Of a stretch of DNA of 45,131 nucleotides, positions 1-8,269 are shown piece after piece. The notes under the pieces were generated by a model. The model was not told the DNA's origin, did not search any database, and saw only the letters and a list, made by a program, of their open reading frames with translations. How positions within the stretch are numbered: position 1 is the stretch's first letter; each line of letters begins with the position of its first letter. This DNA is from JAWXBG01 sp044375415. Lineage in GTDB: Bacteria; Bacteroidota; Bacteroidia; Flavobacteriales_D; Sanyastnellaceae. Made by a program: the position numbers and the translations under genes. The stretch spans positions 1 to 45,131 of the forward strand of contig JBILMS010000025.1 in assembly GCA_044375415.1 (NCBI GenBank), given 5' to 3'.

Positions 1-27
1 AAGTTTCATTCTGCGTACCTTAGCCTC

Positions 28-2217
28 ATGTCGAAGTTGCTTTTGATCTTATTGTGCCTATTGGGAGGAATGACAATTCATGCCCAGAAGGCCAAGACAT
101 GGCTAAAAAAGGGTGAAGCAGCAAAGTCAAAAAACGATTGGCCATTAGCTTTTGCTTATTTCGAACAGGCGTGGCTCTTGGATTCCGCAGACTTTGAAAA
201 TACCATTCCGTATGCAGAAGCATCTCGAATGATGAAGATGAATCAAAAGGCGGAAGGTTTGTACCAAAGACTTTACGACAAAGACAAGGGTCGACTTTTT
301 CCGGAAGGACTTTTTTGGTTGGCCTCTCTGCAGCGATCAAGAGGTGAATACGATGAGGCCTATCGGAACTTCAAAAAATTTATAAAAAAGAATAAAAAGA
401 GCAGTTACCTCGCGAATGCCGAAATGCAATCGGAGGCGTGCAAATGGGCTCTCGACTACAAAGCTCCTTTTCGCAGTCCAAACCTTGTGGAAGTTGGAAA
501 AGAAGTCAACACCGAGATAAGCGAATTTGCTCCGGTTTTTGATCAACGAAATTCTCGTCTTCTTTTCACTCGATTAAATGATACGGGAACATTTGATGTT
601 TTCACCAGCGTTTTAAAAGACTCCATTTTTCAGGAACCTGTGAAATTGTCGAGTCCCGGAAATGAATACAAGTCTATCGGCAGCTTTACTTTTGACACTG
701 ACAGCAACAGGGTTTACTTTACATGTGTAGCCAACAACAATCCGCTGCGAAAACTCTGCATGGCCGATTGGGATGGCACTTCCCTCGGATCAATCGTTTA
801 TTTGGGAAGGATTAACGAACTAGATTCTGCGGAATTTACCACGCCCCATATTTCCGTTTTTGAAGGAAAGGAATATTTATGGTTTTCTTCCGACATGAAA
901 GGTGGAGAAGGGCAGTGGGATATTTGGAGATCCGAAATAGTGGACAATGGTTTTGCCGAACCGGTGAATTCAGGCAACGTTATTAACACAGAATTCAATG
1001 AGCTTACCCCTTTTGTTTCGGCTGATACAATCTACTTCGCAACGGAGGCCTACCAAGGATTTGGAGGATATGATCTTTTTCGAGCCGAAGGCAACATAAA
1101 GAAAGGATTTGAACGACCTGAAAATTTGGGTAAACCTTTTAACTCAAGTTCAAATGATTTGTACTACCAAAAAAATCTCAGTGCAGGCAAAGTGTTTTTT
1201 AGTAGTAACAGAGAAAATTCTGTCGACAAACCTGACGATTCGTACCCCTCATGTTGCAGCGATATATACATGGTTAACATTCCAAAATTCAAAGAGAAAG
1301 AAGCTTACACAAATCTTGAACAAGTGCGCATTGAGTTGCCGGTGCGACTCTATTTCCATAACGACGAACCCGATGCCAATACACGTGATACCACTACTCG
1401 TCAGACTTATACGCAATCGTATCACGCTTATCAAAATCTGAAACCAAAATACATTTCAGAAAACACAAAAGGACAATCGAAAGATGCAGCAGATGAAAAG
1501 GAAATTCTCACCGAGGAGTTTTTCGAACTGCATGCAGAGAAGGGGTTTGAGGATCTTCAACATTTTCGAGAACTTGTTTTAACACAATTAAAAGAAGGTA
1601 AAAGATTACGGATTCTAGTTCGTGGATTTGCCAGCCCAAGAGCACAAACCGATTATAATGTGAACTTGACCAAACGTCGAATAGCCTCATTGGTAAACGA
1701 CTTCCGAATGTCCAACTTTGGAGTTTTTATTCCATACCTCGAGGGCACGGCCTTGAATGGAGGTAAGCTCGAGTTTGCTGCAAAACCTTTTGGAGAATAC
1801 AAAGCCGACAAAACAGTAAGCGATGACCTTTTTAATGAAAAAGAATCCGTGTATAGTCCCGGTGCTTGTCTTGAAAGGAAAATCGAAATCGAAGCCATCG
1901 AATTCATTCCTGACGCGTATTTGCATTTAAACAAAAATGTGGTCGATCTCGGGAAAATAAAAGGAGATACTTTGGCTACTGCGGAGGTACTCCTAAAAAA
2001 TCTCGGTGGAAGTGTTCTTTATATTGATTCGGTGCTTGTTTCCTGCGGCTGCACAGTCCCTCAAATCGACAAACTCGACATTGCTCCCGGTGAAGAAGCC
2101 ACGCTGGATTTGCAGTTTAATCCGGAAGGTCAAAAAGGACTTGTTTCAAAAACTGTAACCGTGTATTTCTCGAACGGTGAAAAGCGGGAAATTGAAATTG
2201 TAGCTGAAATCGAGTAG
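28..2217 (+). CDS. PorE-like envelope protein: TPR, PD40 propeller, OmpA-like domain, C-terminal DUF1573
   Basis: Full-length 729-residue protein. Residues 1-19 are a signal peptide (LLLILLCLLGG core, cleavage near HAQ). Residues about 20-140 are TPR-like helices, about 150-430 a WD40/PD40-type propeller (LLFTRLND, IWRSEI, YDLFRAE blades), about 500-630 an OmpA-C-like domain, and 632-729 a DUF1573 Ig-like domain with the diagnostic SCGCTVP motif. The first three parts resemble PorE, the T9SS protein thought to link the translocon to peptidoglycan. In the OmpA-like part the usual GHTD signature reads GFAS, so the Asp that binds diaminopimelate is missing, although the LTKRR arginine is present. 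There is no lipobox. The domains are clear; a role in T9SS or envelope anchoring is inferred. Confidence 0.85.
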   Translation: MSKLLLILLCLLGGMTIHAQKAKTWLKKGEAAKSKNDWPLAFAYFEQAWLLDSADFENTIPYAEASRMMKMNQKAEGLYQRLYDKDKGRLFPEGLFWLASLQRSRGEYDEAYRNFKKFIKKNKKSSYLANAEMQSEACKWALDYKAPFRSPNLVEVGKEVNTEISEFAPVFDQRNSRLLFTRLNDTGTFDVFTSVLKDSIFQEPVKLSSPGNEYKSIGSFTFDTDSNRVYFTCVANNNPLRKLCMADWDGTSLGSIVYLGRINELDSAEFTTPHISVFEGKEYLWFSSDMKGGEGQWDIWRSEIVDNGFAEPVNSGNVINTEFNELTPFVSADTIYFATEAYQGFGGYDLFRAEGNIKKGFERPENLGKPFNSSSNDLYYQKNLSAGKVFFSSNRENSVDKPDDSYPSCCSDIYMVNIPKFKEKEAYTNLEQVRIELPVRLYFHNDEPDANTRDTTTRQTYTQSYHAYQNLKPKYISENTKGQSKDAADEKEILTEEFFELHAEKGFEDLQHFRELVLTQLKEGKRLRILVRGFASPRAQTDYNVNLTKRRIASLVNDFRMSNFGVFIPYLEGTALNGGKLEFAAKPFGEYKADKTVSDDLFNEKESVYSPGACLERKIEIEAIEFIPDAYLHLNKNVVDLGKIKGDTLATAEVLLKNLGGSVLYIDSVLVSCGCTVPQIDKLDIAPGEEATLDLQFNPEGQKGLVSKTVTVYFSNGEKREIEIVAEIE

Positions 2218-2244
2218 GTTTCAGGGAATTGACAATTTTTGGTG

Positions 2245-2275
2245 TTGGGATTGTTCCGTATTTCGTGGTATTTTG
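2245..2275 (+). promoter_or_regulatory. Candidate promoter for the sorbosone-dehydrogenase-like gene
   Basis: A TTG (2245-2247) lies 21 nt before TATTTTG (2269-2275), close to the Flavobacteriia TTG / TAnnTTTG pattern but one base short in the -7 box. The leader to the ATG at 2293 would be about 10-17 nt. Confidence 0.35.
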
Positions 2276-2292
2276 CACCACATTTAACTGCA

Positions 2293-3702
2293 ATGAAAAT
2301 CAAATTTTACTTAATGCTCGCGACTATTTCGGTCGCGTTTGTCCAGTGTTCTCAAGCACAACCCACCTGGACTGTGGGTGCAACAACACTCACAGAATAT
2401 GATCTGGTTACAGGTCTGCAAGTTCCTTGGGAAATTACTTGGGGAGCCGACGACCATATCTGGGGCACAGAACGTGTGGGTAGGGTTATTCGCATAGAAC
2501 CGTCCACTGGGAATTATACGGTTATTCTAGATTTGACTGATGTTATTACGGAAAATGGCTCGGGTGAACCCGGACTATTGGGATTGGCCTTGCACCCGGA
2601 TTGGGCAAACAACCCCATTGTTTATATTGTTTACAATTACAACAGTGGATTTTCGGTGAGAGAGCGCTTAGTGGCCTACGAATGGAACGGAACTTCTCTT
2701 GTCAATGAGGACATCCTTATCGATAATATTCCCGGGGAATACATTCACAACGGTTCGCGTTTGCTTATTACACCCGACAATAAATTGCTGATGACCACGG
2801 GTGATACTGGTGATGGAGGAGATAGCAGTCAGGATATAGAAGCACTGAATGGTAAAGTTCTTCGAATCAACTTAGATGGTTCTATTCCGGCAGACAATCC
2901 GGATCCAAACAGCTACGTGTACAGTTTCGGTCATAGAAACTCACAGGGCTTATGCAACGGTCCGAATGGCATTATCTATGAATCTGAACATGGTCAAAAC
3001 AATTCGGATGAGTTTAACATCATCATACCAAATAGAAATTACGGATGGCCGAATGTGCAAGGTGCTTGCAATACGGCAGGTGAAATATCTTTTTGCGAAG
3101 ACAACAATGTTGTAGAACCTTTGAAAGAATGGTCGCCGTGTATTGCTGTAAATGGAATCGAATATTATAATCACCCTGCTATTCCGGAATGGCAGAACAG
3201 CGTGCTCCTGGCTGTGCTAGGTGGATTGGGTGCTCAATATGAAAGACTTTCAGTTCTTCACATGAGCGAAGATGGATCAGAAGTTCTAAGTGAAGATCAG
3301 TTTTTCGCTTCTTTCAATCAACGTATCCGCGACATTTGTGTGAATCCTCATACGGGTGCTGTTTACGTTGCCTTCAACGGCCCGTCTTATCCCGGCCAAG
3401 GTCCAAATAAGATCAAAGAATTTGTGAACGAGGCGTATAATGCAGTGAATGAAAACACCGCTGTAACACAAGAATTGAGTATTTATCCTAACCCGGCGAC
3501 AACTGAAATTAATCTTCAGATGAGTTCAAGTTTGGTAGGCGGAACTTATCAGGTTTATGCCAATAATGGAGATGTCGTTAGTGAAGGAAAGATCACTTCA
3601 GAGAACTTTAAAATTGATACTTCAAAATGGGCAAGTGGCAATTACTTCGTAAAAGCTACCTCGTCAAAAGGTATTATTACAAAAACATTTGTGATCAAGT
3701 GA
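2293..3702 (+). CDS. Secreted PQQ-dependent sugar dehydrogenase-like (glucose/sorbosone dehydrogenase family) with T9SS sorting domain
   Basis: 469 residues from the ATG at 2293; upstream in-frame starts would put extra residues before a clean signal peptide (MKIKFYLMLATISVAFVQC). The FVQC end also resembles a lipobox, so lipoprotein processing is possible. Family motifs include PWEITWG, GLLGLALHP, GSRLLITPDNKLLMTTGD, GKVLRINLDGSIPADNP, FGHRNSQGL and the SEHGQNNSDEFN stretch typical of the soluble glucose/sorbosone dehydrogenase propeller, which oxidises sugars with PQQ. The last about 75 residues (SIYPNPATTEINL to KTFVIK) are a T9SS type A sorting domain, so the enzyme should be exported to the cell surface. 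The substrate is unknown. The stop overlaps the GTG start of the receptor gene by 4 nt. Confidence 0.88.
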   Translation: MKIKFYLMLATISVAFVQCSQAQPTWTVGATTLTEYDLVTGLQVPWEITWGADDHIWGTERVGRVIRIEPSTGNYTVILDLTDVITENGSGEPGLLGLALHPDWANNPIVYIVYNYNSGFSVRERLVAYEWNGTSLVNEDILIDNIPGEYIHNGSRLLITPDNKLLMTTGDTGDGGDSSQDIEALNGKVLRINLDGSIPADNPDPNSYVYSFGHRNSQGLCNGPNGIIYESEHGQNNSDEFNIIIPNRNYGWPNVQGACNTAGEISFCEDNNVVEPLKEWSPCIAVNGIEYYNHPAIPEWQNSVLLAVLGGLGAQYERLSVLHMSEDGSEVLSEDQFFASFNQRIRDICVNPHTGAVYVAFNGPSYPGQGPNKIKEFVNEAYNAVNENTAVTQELSIYPNPATTEINLQMSSSLVGGTYQVYANNGDVVSEGKITSENFKIDTSKWASGNYFVKATSSKGIITKTFVIK

Positions 3703-6053
3703 TCCGAATAATTTTATACAAGGCAGCATCAATATGCTGCCTTTTTTTTATCTACACTTTTGCAAATGCACAAGAGAAGGTAAGTTTTGAAATACGCATA
3801 GTCGATTCGGAATCCGGCGATGTTATCCCGTATTTGCGAGCACAATACAAACCATCGATGGTAGTATTCTCCAATGAAGAAGGGCTTTTGATATTAAATG
3901 AAATTGATCTATTCGACAGCCTCTTTGTTTCAGGAATGGGTTATGATGAGCGATTTCTTGTCCTTCAAATTGCGGATAATGAGCAGTTAGAAATTACGCG
4001 AAAGACATACGAATTGGCAGGAATTCATGTGACCGGCTTTCGCAGAAGCGCTTTGAACATGTCTACAGCCGCAGCTATTGGAATTGTGCATTCGGAAGTT
4101 TTGCGCTCCAACGACCAAACCTCATTGCAAAATGCTGTCAACATGATTCCCGGTGTAAGCATGGAGAGCAGGGGATATGGTGGAAGTCAACGAATCAATA
4201 TTCGAGGTAGTTTTCTACGAGCTCCTTTTGCCGTTCGCAACGTAAAAATGTACCTCGAAGGTATCCCTCTTTCTTCTCCCGATGGCTCGAGTCCATTGGA
4301 ATTGATGGATGCATTTGATGTGGGTAAGATCGAAATTATCAAAGGGCAGGGTGGAAGTGTCTATGGAAGTGGAACAGGAGGAGTGATGCTCTTTTCGTCG
4401 CCTATTCGAAAAGATGATCCTGACATGAGTTTTCAAAGCAATTACATGAGTGGTGCTTTTGGGTTAAAACGCACGTCCTCTGCTTATCAGGTTAAATTGA
4501 AAAATAGCAGACTTCGTGTGAGTCATGTGTACCAAGAAAATGACGGTTATCGAATTCAGGAATTCAATCGCAAGCAACAGCTTACCCTGATGCTGCAGAC
4601 AAGTGATCCGGAAAAGAAAACGTCAAATTTTATTTACGCTTCGTATTTTAACGGTCACCTGGGATTGCCGGGCGGATTGAATGCCTCACAAGTGGTGGAA
4701 GATCCAATGCAGGCTAATTTGTTTTCAGCTCAGAACAATGCGTCTTTGTATCGAGAACGTCTGAATGTGGGAATCAGCGGTAAAATGCCCGTTTCAAAAT
4801 CATGGGACTATGAGGGATCAGCTTATTTTAATCTCACCAATAAGCAAAATCCATTTGGTACATCGGCCGTGAACAATGGATATAAGGATGAAAAGGCATG
4901 GGGTTATGGTGCCCGTTCTGTACTTTCTACTTCGGTCATGCAAAAGGAAGACTTTTCATGGAATCTAAGTTTGGGAATAGAACATCAAATAGAGAACTTT
5001 GAGATACTGGAATCGTCGAATGTGGTTGGACTTCCCGGGACACCGAAATACCACTATGATGTTGAGTATATATCAACTTTTGCCTTTGTTCGTACAGATG
5101 TAAAAATATTGGACCGCTTGATTTTTGAAGCAGGTATTAGTTCAAATTATCTGAGTCATAATGCTGAAGGTTCAGGCGGAGGAATCGAATTTAATGAGAG
5201 CGTATCCTTAGATCACGATTTTTTACCACGAGTTTCTCTTTCATACATGCTCCTTCGCGATCTCTGGCTGCATGCAAGCCTTGCAAAAGGAAACAGCAAT
5301 CCCACAATTTTCGAACAGGTAGATGCAATTGAAGGAACCTACAACTTGGATCTTCGGCCGGAAGAAGGCATTAATAAAGAAGTAAGTCTGAAAGGAATTA
5401 TACCTAAAACCGGAATTCAATTTGAGATAAACGCATACGAGTTCAACTTGACAAATGCCATTATCGGATACAACGATTCGGTGTATAACGATCAAACAAC
5501 CTTGTACGAAGATGTGCTTAAATACCGAAATAGCGGAAGTACAATTCAACGTGGTATTGAAGCCCAAGTTTATCGCAGATTCAATTTAAACGGATCATTC
5601 TGGAACAACCTGGATTTGTCGATTGGATTTACAACTACCGATTACCGTTACGACGAATACACCGTCTCCGATTTTGTGGCTAATAGCAAGCAATTGCCTG
5701 GTGTTATGAAGAATAATCTGATGTCTAGTTTGACCTTAAACTGTCTAAGGGAAAGAATCAAATTGCATGTTAATCATTATTGGAATGATCGCGCTCCTCT
5801 TACCAACGACAACTTGTATTGGTCGGAGAGTTATCATCTGATAAATACACGATTGGATTTAAACCTGATTCAATCGCCGTCAAAACATTTTGTTGTAGGA
5901 ACATACGTTGGAATAAACAATGTCTTGGATGAAGAGTACACGTCCTTCCTTCAGGTGAATGCTCCTTTCAATCGGTTTTTTAATCCATCACCCGGAAGAA
6001 ATTTCTTCTTTGGATTTTCGCTAAAGATGCCTTTGTCCGGAAAAGAGAAATGA
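3699..6053 (+). CDS. TonB-dependent outer-membrane receptor
   Basis: 784 residues if started at GTG 3699, which overlaps the upstream stop (GTGA). This start gives a good signal peptide (basic MIRIILYK, hydrophobic AASICCLFFIYTF, ANA/Q cleavage); an upstream ATG at 3627 would add 24 residues encoded within the neighbouring gene. After a carboxypeptidase-regulatory-like domain (about 25-110) comes the plug (MIPGVSMESRGYGGSQRINI; KIEIIKGQGGSVYGSGTGG) and a 22-strand-type barrel ending in NPSPGRNFFFGFSLKMP. It imports an unknown ligand using TonB energy; the general look is FecA/siderophore-like. It has no SusD partner, so it is not a polysaccharide-utilisation SusC. The first codons lie within a terminator-like hairpin (3720-3749). 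Confidence 0.9.
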   Translation: MIRIILYKAASICCLFFIYTFANAQEKVSFEIRIVDSESGDVIPYLRAQYKPSMVVFSNEEGLLILNEIDLFDSLFVSGMGYDERFLVLQIADNEQLEITRKTYELAGIHVTGFRRSALNMSTAAAIGIVHSEVLRSNDQTSLQNAVNMIPGVSMESRGYGGSQRINIRGSFLRAPFAVRNVKMYLEGIPLSSPDGSSPLELMDAFDVGKIEIIKGQGGSVYGSGTGGVMLFSSPIRKDDPDMSFQSNYMSGAFGLKRTSSAYQVKLKNSRLRVSHVYQENDGYRIQEFNRKQQLTLMLQTSDPEKKTSNFIYASYFNGHLGLPGGLNASQVVEDPMQANLFSAQNNASLYRERLNVGISGKMPVSKSWDYEGSAYFNLTNKQNPFGTSAVNNGYKDEKAWGYGARSVLSTSVMQKEDFSWNLSLGIEHQIENFEILESSNVVGLPGTPKYHYDVEYISTFAFVRTDVKILDRLIFEAGISSNYLSHNAEGSGGGIEFNESVSLDHDFLPRVSLSYMLLRDLWLHASLAKGNSNPTIFEQVDAIEGTYNLDLRPEEGINKEVSLKGIIPKTGIQFEINAYEFNLTNAIIGYNDSVYNDQTTLYEDVLKYRNSGSTIQRGIEAQVYRRFNLNGSFWNNLDLSIGFTTTDYRYDEYTVSDFVANSKQLPGVMKNNLMSSLTLNCLRERIKLHVNHYWNDRAPLTNDNLYWSESYHLINTRLDLNLIQSPSKHFVVGTYVGINNVLDEEYTSFLQVNAPFNRFFNPSPGRNFFFGFSLKMPLSGKEK
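3720..3749 (+). terminator. Intrinsic terminator inside the 5' coding region of the TonB receptor
   Basis: A perfect 10-bp stem, AAGGCAGCAT (3720-3729) with ATGCTGCCTT (3734-3743), closes a CAAT loop and runs into eight T residues (3742-3749). It is 18 nt after the stop of the dehydrogenase gene but also lies within signal-peptide codons 8-17 of the receptor. The same GGCAGC/GCTGCC type of stem followed by T8 follows another gene at 19281. Confidence 0.8.
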
Positions 6054-6084
6054 TAAAAACTATTCCTCATCTTCGCGGCGTTTT

Positions 6085-7080
6085 ATGAAAGCACCTGACC
6101 GGAACGTATACTATCCTCAAATCAATTTGCTGCGTGGTATTGCTGCCTTCATGGTGGTCATATACCATTTCACCAATCACGTCGACGGTGCAAAAGGGTA
6201 CTTTTTGGATGAAAGCAACATCGTGCGGCAAGTGGGATATTATGGTCATCTCGGTGTATTTGTCTTCTTTGTAATCTCCGGTTTTGTCATACCACTTTCG
6301 ATGTTCAAAGCCCATTATCACATCAAATCATTTTTCAGGTACATGGGAAGAAGGTTGGTTCGCCTGGAACCGCCCTATCTCATTTCCCTGGCCATGGTCT
6401 TATCACTCAGTTTATACTACCATATCACACAAGATAAAGTTTGGATATGGGACACAGAGCGCACCTTGTCGCACCTTTTGTACATGGCCCCTTGGACAGG
6501 TCAGGAGTGGTACGATCCCTTGTATTGGACCCTTGCTTTGGAGTTTCAGTTTTACATTATTATCGCCTTGATTTTTCCGTTGTTAGATCACGCCAACGAA
6601 TGGATACGCCGGACAACGTTGCTCGCTTTCTGCGCATCATCGGCCTTGATTTTCGATGATCGATTTGCGATTCATTATGCGCCCTTGTTTGGACTAGGCA
6701 TTGTTTGTTATTGGTTTTTAACCGGAAAAGAGAAGGGGAGAGAGTCCTTGTTGTTTGCCCTGTCTATGTTGGTATTCGCGGCTCTCCGATTTGAATTGAG
6801 AATGACCACTAGCATGATTCCTGCAGCCTTGTGTATCGTATATCTCCGTTATGACAAACCCTGGAGCAATCGTTTCGGCGACATATCCTATTCTCTGTAT
6901 CTCACACACAGCTCGCTCGGCGGTCACCTACTTGCCCTTGCTGCCGTGGGTGTAAGCATGATCTGGCTCAAGTACCTAATTATCGCAGCCACGACCGTGG
7001 GAGCCCTTATTGTCGCCTACTTCTTCTGGAAATGGATCGAAAAACCGAGTATTGAGATGTCGAGGAAGATACGGTTGTAG
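6085..7080 (+). CDS. Acyltransferase 3 family membrane protein (OafA/YrhL-like)
   Basis: 331 residues. The N-terminus carries the family signature (INLLRGIAAFMVVIYHF, with the catalytic-type R-x(10)-H pattern), followed by FFVISGFVIPLSM and RRLVRLEPPYLISL, and about ten hydrophobic segments through to the WKWIEKPS motif at the end. Family members transfer acyl groups (acetyl, succinyl and similar) to surface sugars or lipids in the inner membrane. It starts 31 nt after the receptor gene and may be cotranscribed; a CATCTTCG element at 6070 could serve as a weak -7 box. Its substrate cannot be told. Confidence 0.88.
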   Translation: MKAPDRNVYYPQINLLRGIAAFMVVIYHFTNHVDGAKGYFLDESNIVRQVGYYGHLGVFVFFVISGFVIPLSMFKAHYHIKSFFRYMGRRLVRLEPPYLISLAMVLSLSLYYHITQDKVWIWDTERTLSHLLYMAPWTGQEWYDPLYWTLALEFQFYIIIALIFPLLDHANEWIRRTTLLAFCASSALIFDDRFAIHYAPLFGLGIVCYWFLTGKEKGRESLLFALSMLVFAALRFELRMTTSMIPAALCIVYLRYDKPWSNRFGDISYSLYLTHSSLGGHLLALAAVGVSMIWLKYLIIAATTVGALIVAYFFWKWIEKPSIEMSRKIRL

Positions 7081-7091
7081 GGGTGAGGCCA

Positions 7092-7337
7092 AGTGGGCCG
7101 CGCAGCGGCCCTTTCCCCCTTTCCCACCATGACGCGACCGTCATCCTGAGCAAGCGCCTTAGCGCGCGTCGAAGGATAAAGTCCGAGCCGTAATAAACGA
7201 AAGCGGTTTAGATGTATCTTCTATTCCCGGCAAATGCCGGATTCAGTGTAGGCACGGGCTGTTCATCTGTGATGAACTTTTTACTTCTGAATTCCGATTC
7301 ACATACAATGTGGATGCATTGAAGCCCGCGCCAGAAG
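7092..7337. repeat. Composite structured repeat, unit A (left of toxin-antitoxin)
   Basis: Modules in order: a GC hairpin GGGCCGC-gca-GCGGCCC (7095-7111) with a pyrimidine tail; a REP-like palindrome starting TCATCCTGAGC and ending GTCGAAGGATAA (7141-7180); a conserved GCGGTTTAGATGTA box; the CCGGCA/TGCCGG hairpin (7228-7241); and a long-stem module from GGCACGGGCT (7251) to AGCCCGCGCC (7323-7332), with an inner GTTCATC/GATGAAC hairpin. The same order recurs in unit B at 8019. No coding potential is seen. Confidence 0.85.
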
Positions 7338-7343
7338 CACCTT

Positions 7344-7673
7344 CTATTCTCGAATTAGTTTGATAAGGTCAGCAATTTGACTATCTGAAATTGAATCAGT
7401 TTCAGATTTATCGAATATGCTCAGTAAATAGACTGTACTACCTTCTATATAAAAGTGAGTTATAATTCTCGCTCCGCCAGATTTACCCTTGCCCTTAGAT
7501 GCTATCGACATTCGGATTTTCAAGCAATTGTTTCCGAGTTTAACTCCCAGTGTTGGATTTGAACTCAATTTATCATTCAATTCCAATAATTCCTGCCTCA
7601 ATGAAGGGTATTTCTTGAGCATTTTTTTGGCTTCTCTACGAAATGTAGACGTTGTTGAAACCTCAAACTTCAT
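7344..7673 (-). CDS. RelE/ParE-family toxin of a type II toxin-antitoxin system
   Basis: 109 residues, the usual size of RelE/ParE toxins. The start MKFEVSTTSTFRREAKKMLKKYPSL matches the conserved first strand and basic helix, and GARIITHFYIEGSTVYLLSIFDKSE matches the central sheet (R..THF......LLSIFDKS). Such toxins cut mRNA on the ribosome or poison gyrase; which of these applies cannot be read here. Its start lies inside the end of the upstream antitoxin gene (11-nt overlap), the normal antitoxin-first order with translational coupling. The module sits between two copies of a composite repeat, which suggests acquisition or mobility. Confidence 0.85.
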   Translation of the reverse strand: MKFEVSTTSTFRREAKKMLKKYPSLRQELLELNDKLSSNPTLGVKLGNNCLKIRMSIASKGKGKSGGARIITHFYIEGSTVYLLSIFDKSETDSISDSQIADLIKLIRE

Positions 7674-7869
7674 TCAGAAAAGACCTTAAGGATTGACCTT
7701 TCTTTTTGCGTGATTTTAATTTATTCACTTCTTCAACGGATTCTTTAAGACCTTCCAGAATCTCCGCAGAATATGGAGAAATAGGTTTTGCTTTCAAGAA
7801 CTTAAAATTCTCAAGTAGCTCCAATAAAAATGACGCTTTTTCGTCCTTTATATCAACGAGAATTTTCAT
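7663..7869 (-). CDS. Small antitoxin paired with the RelE/ParE-type toxin
   Basis: 68 residues. The N-terminus (MKILVDIKDEKASFLLELL) looks like a strand followed by a helix, as in ribbon-helix-helix-type or related antitoxins, and the C-terminal half (LKESVEEVNKLKSRKKKGQSL) is a charged helix fit to wrap the toxin. I do not recognise the exact family; the call rests mainly on size and on the 11-nt overlap with the toxin gene. Two TAnnTTTG boxes on this strand (7874-7881, 7895-7902) lie just upstream, so the pair probably has its own promoter and may be autoregulated. Confidence 0.75.
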   Translation of the reverse strand: MKILVDIKDEKASFLLELLENFKFLKAKPISPYSAEILEGLKESVEEVNKLKSRKKKGQSLRSFLNEV

Positions 7870-7873
7870 TATT

Positions 7874-7902
7874 CAAAAGTAATATTATTCGAAACAAATA
7901 TA
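7874..7902 (-). promoter_or_regulatory. Toxin-antitoxin promoter -7 boxes
   Basis: On the minus strand TACTTTTG (7874-7881) ends 4 nt before the antitoxin ATG, and TATATTTG (7895-7902) lies further upstream. Both fit TAnnTTTG exactly. Confidence 0.5.
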
Positions 7903-7925
7903 AGAAAAGTGCAGCTTGTTATGGG

Positions 7926-7999
7926 CAGAAGCCGGAATCAGTCTAGGCACTGGACAGTTTGATTCTGAAGGACTTTGTACTATCCCGATTCGATTGGTT
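7926..7999. repeat. Degenerate fragment of the composite repeat (unit E)
   Basis: Matches the middle of units A-C (GCCGGAATCAGTCTAGGCAC and a CCGATTCGATTGG segment) but lacks the long-stem closing arm. It lies between the antitoxin promoter and unit B. Confidence 0.5.
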
Positions 8000-8018
8000 T
8001 TATAACATGAGCGTTGGA

Positions 8019-8268
8019 GGGGAAAGGGCCGCGCAGCGGCCCTTTCCCCCTTTCCAACAACCACGCGAACGTCATCCTGAGCAAACGCTCTAGCGCGCGT
8101 CGAAGGATAAAGTCGGAGCTGTAATAACCGAAAGCGGTTTAGATGTAAGTTTTGGACCCGGCAAATACCGGATTCAGTTTAGGTACGGGCTGTCGATCTT
8201 CGATAAACTTCTTGCTTCGGAAATTCGATAGGTTGATGATGAAGATTCGTTGAAGCCCGCGCCAGAAG
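8019..8268. repeat. Composite structured repeat, unit B (right of toxin-antitoxin)
   Basis: Same module order as unit A: hairpin GGGGAAAGGGCCGC-gca-GCGGCCCTTTCCCC (8019-8049, perfect 14-bp stem), REP-like palindrome from 8072, GCGGTTTAGATGTA box, CCGGCA..CCGG hairpin and the long-stem module ending GAAGCCCGCGCCAGAAG at 8268. It is a direct repeat of unit A at a distance of about 927 bp, across the toxin-antitoxin genes. Confidence 0.85.
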
Positions 8269-8269
8269 T

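Noticed and set aside
3627..3698. Upstream ATG start for the TonB receptor
   Set aside because: It would place 24 basic residues before the signal peptide and overlap 76 nt of the previous gene; GTG at 3699 gives a normal signal peptide.
2293..6053. SusC/SusD-type polysaccharide utilisation locus
   Set aside because: The receptor has no SusD-like lipoprotein beside it, and the neighbour is a sugar dehydrogenase-like enzyme, not a glycoside hydrolase.
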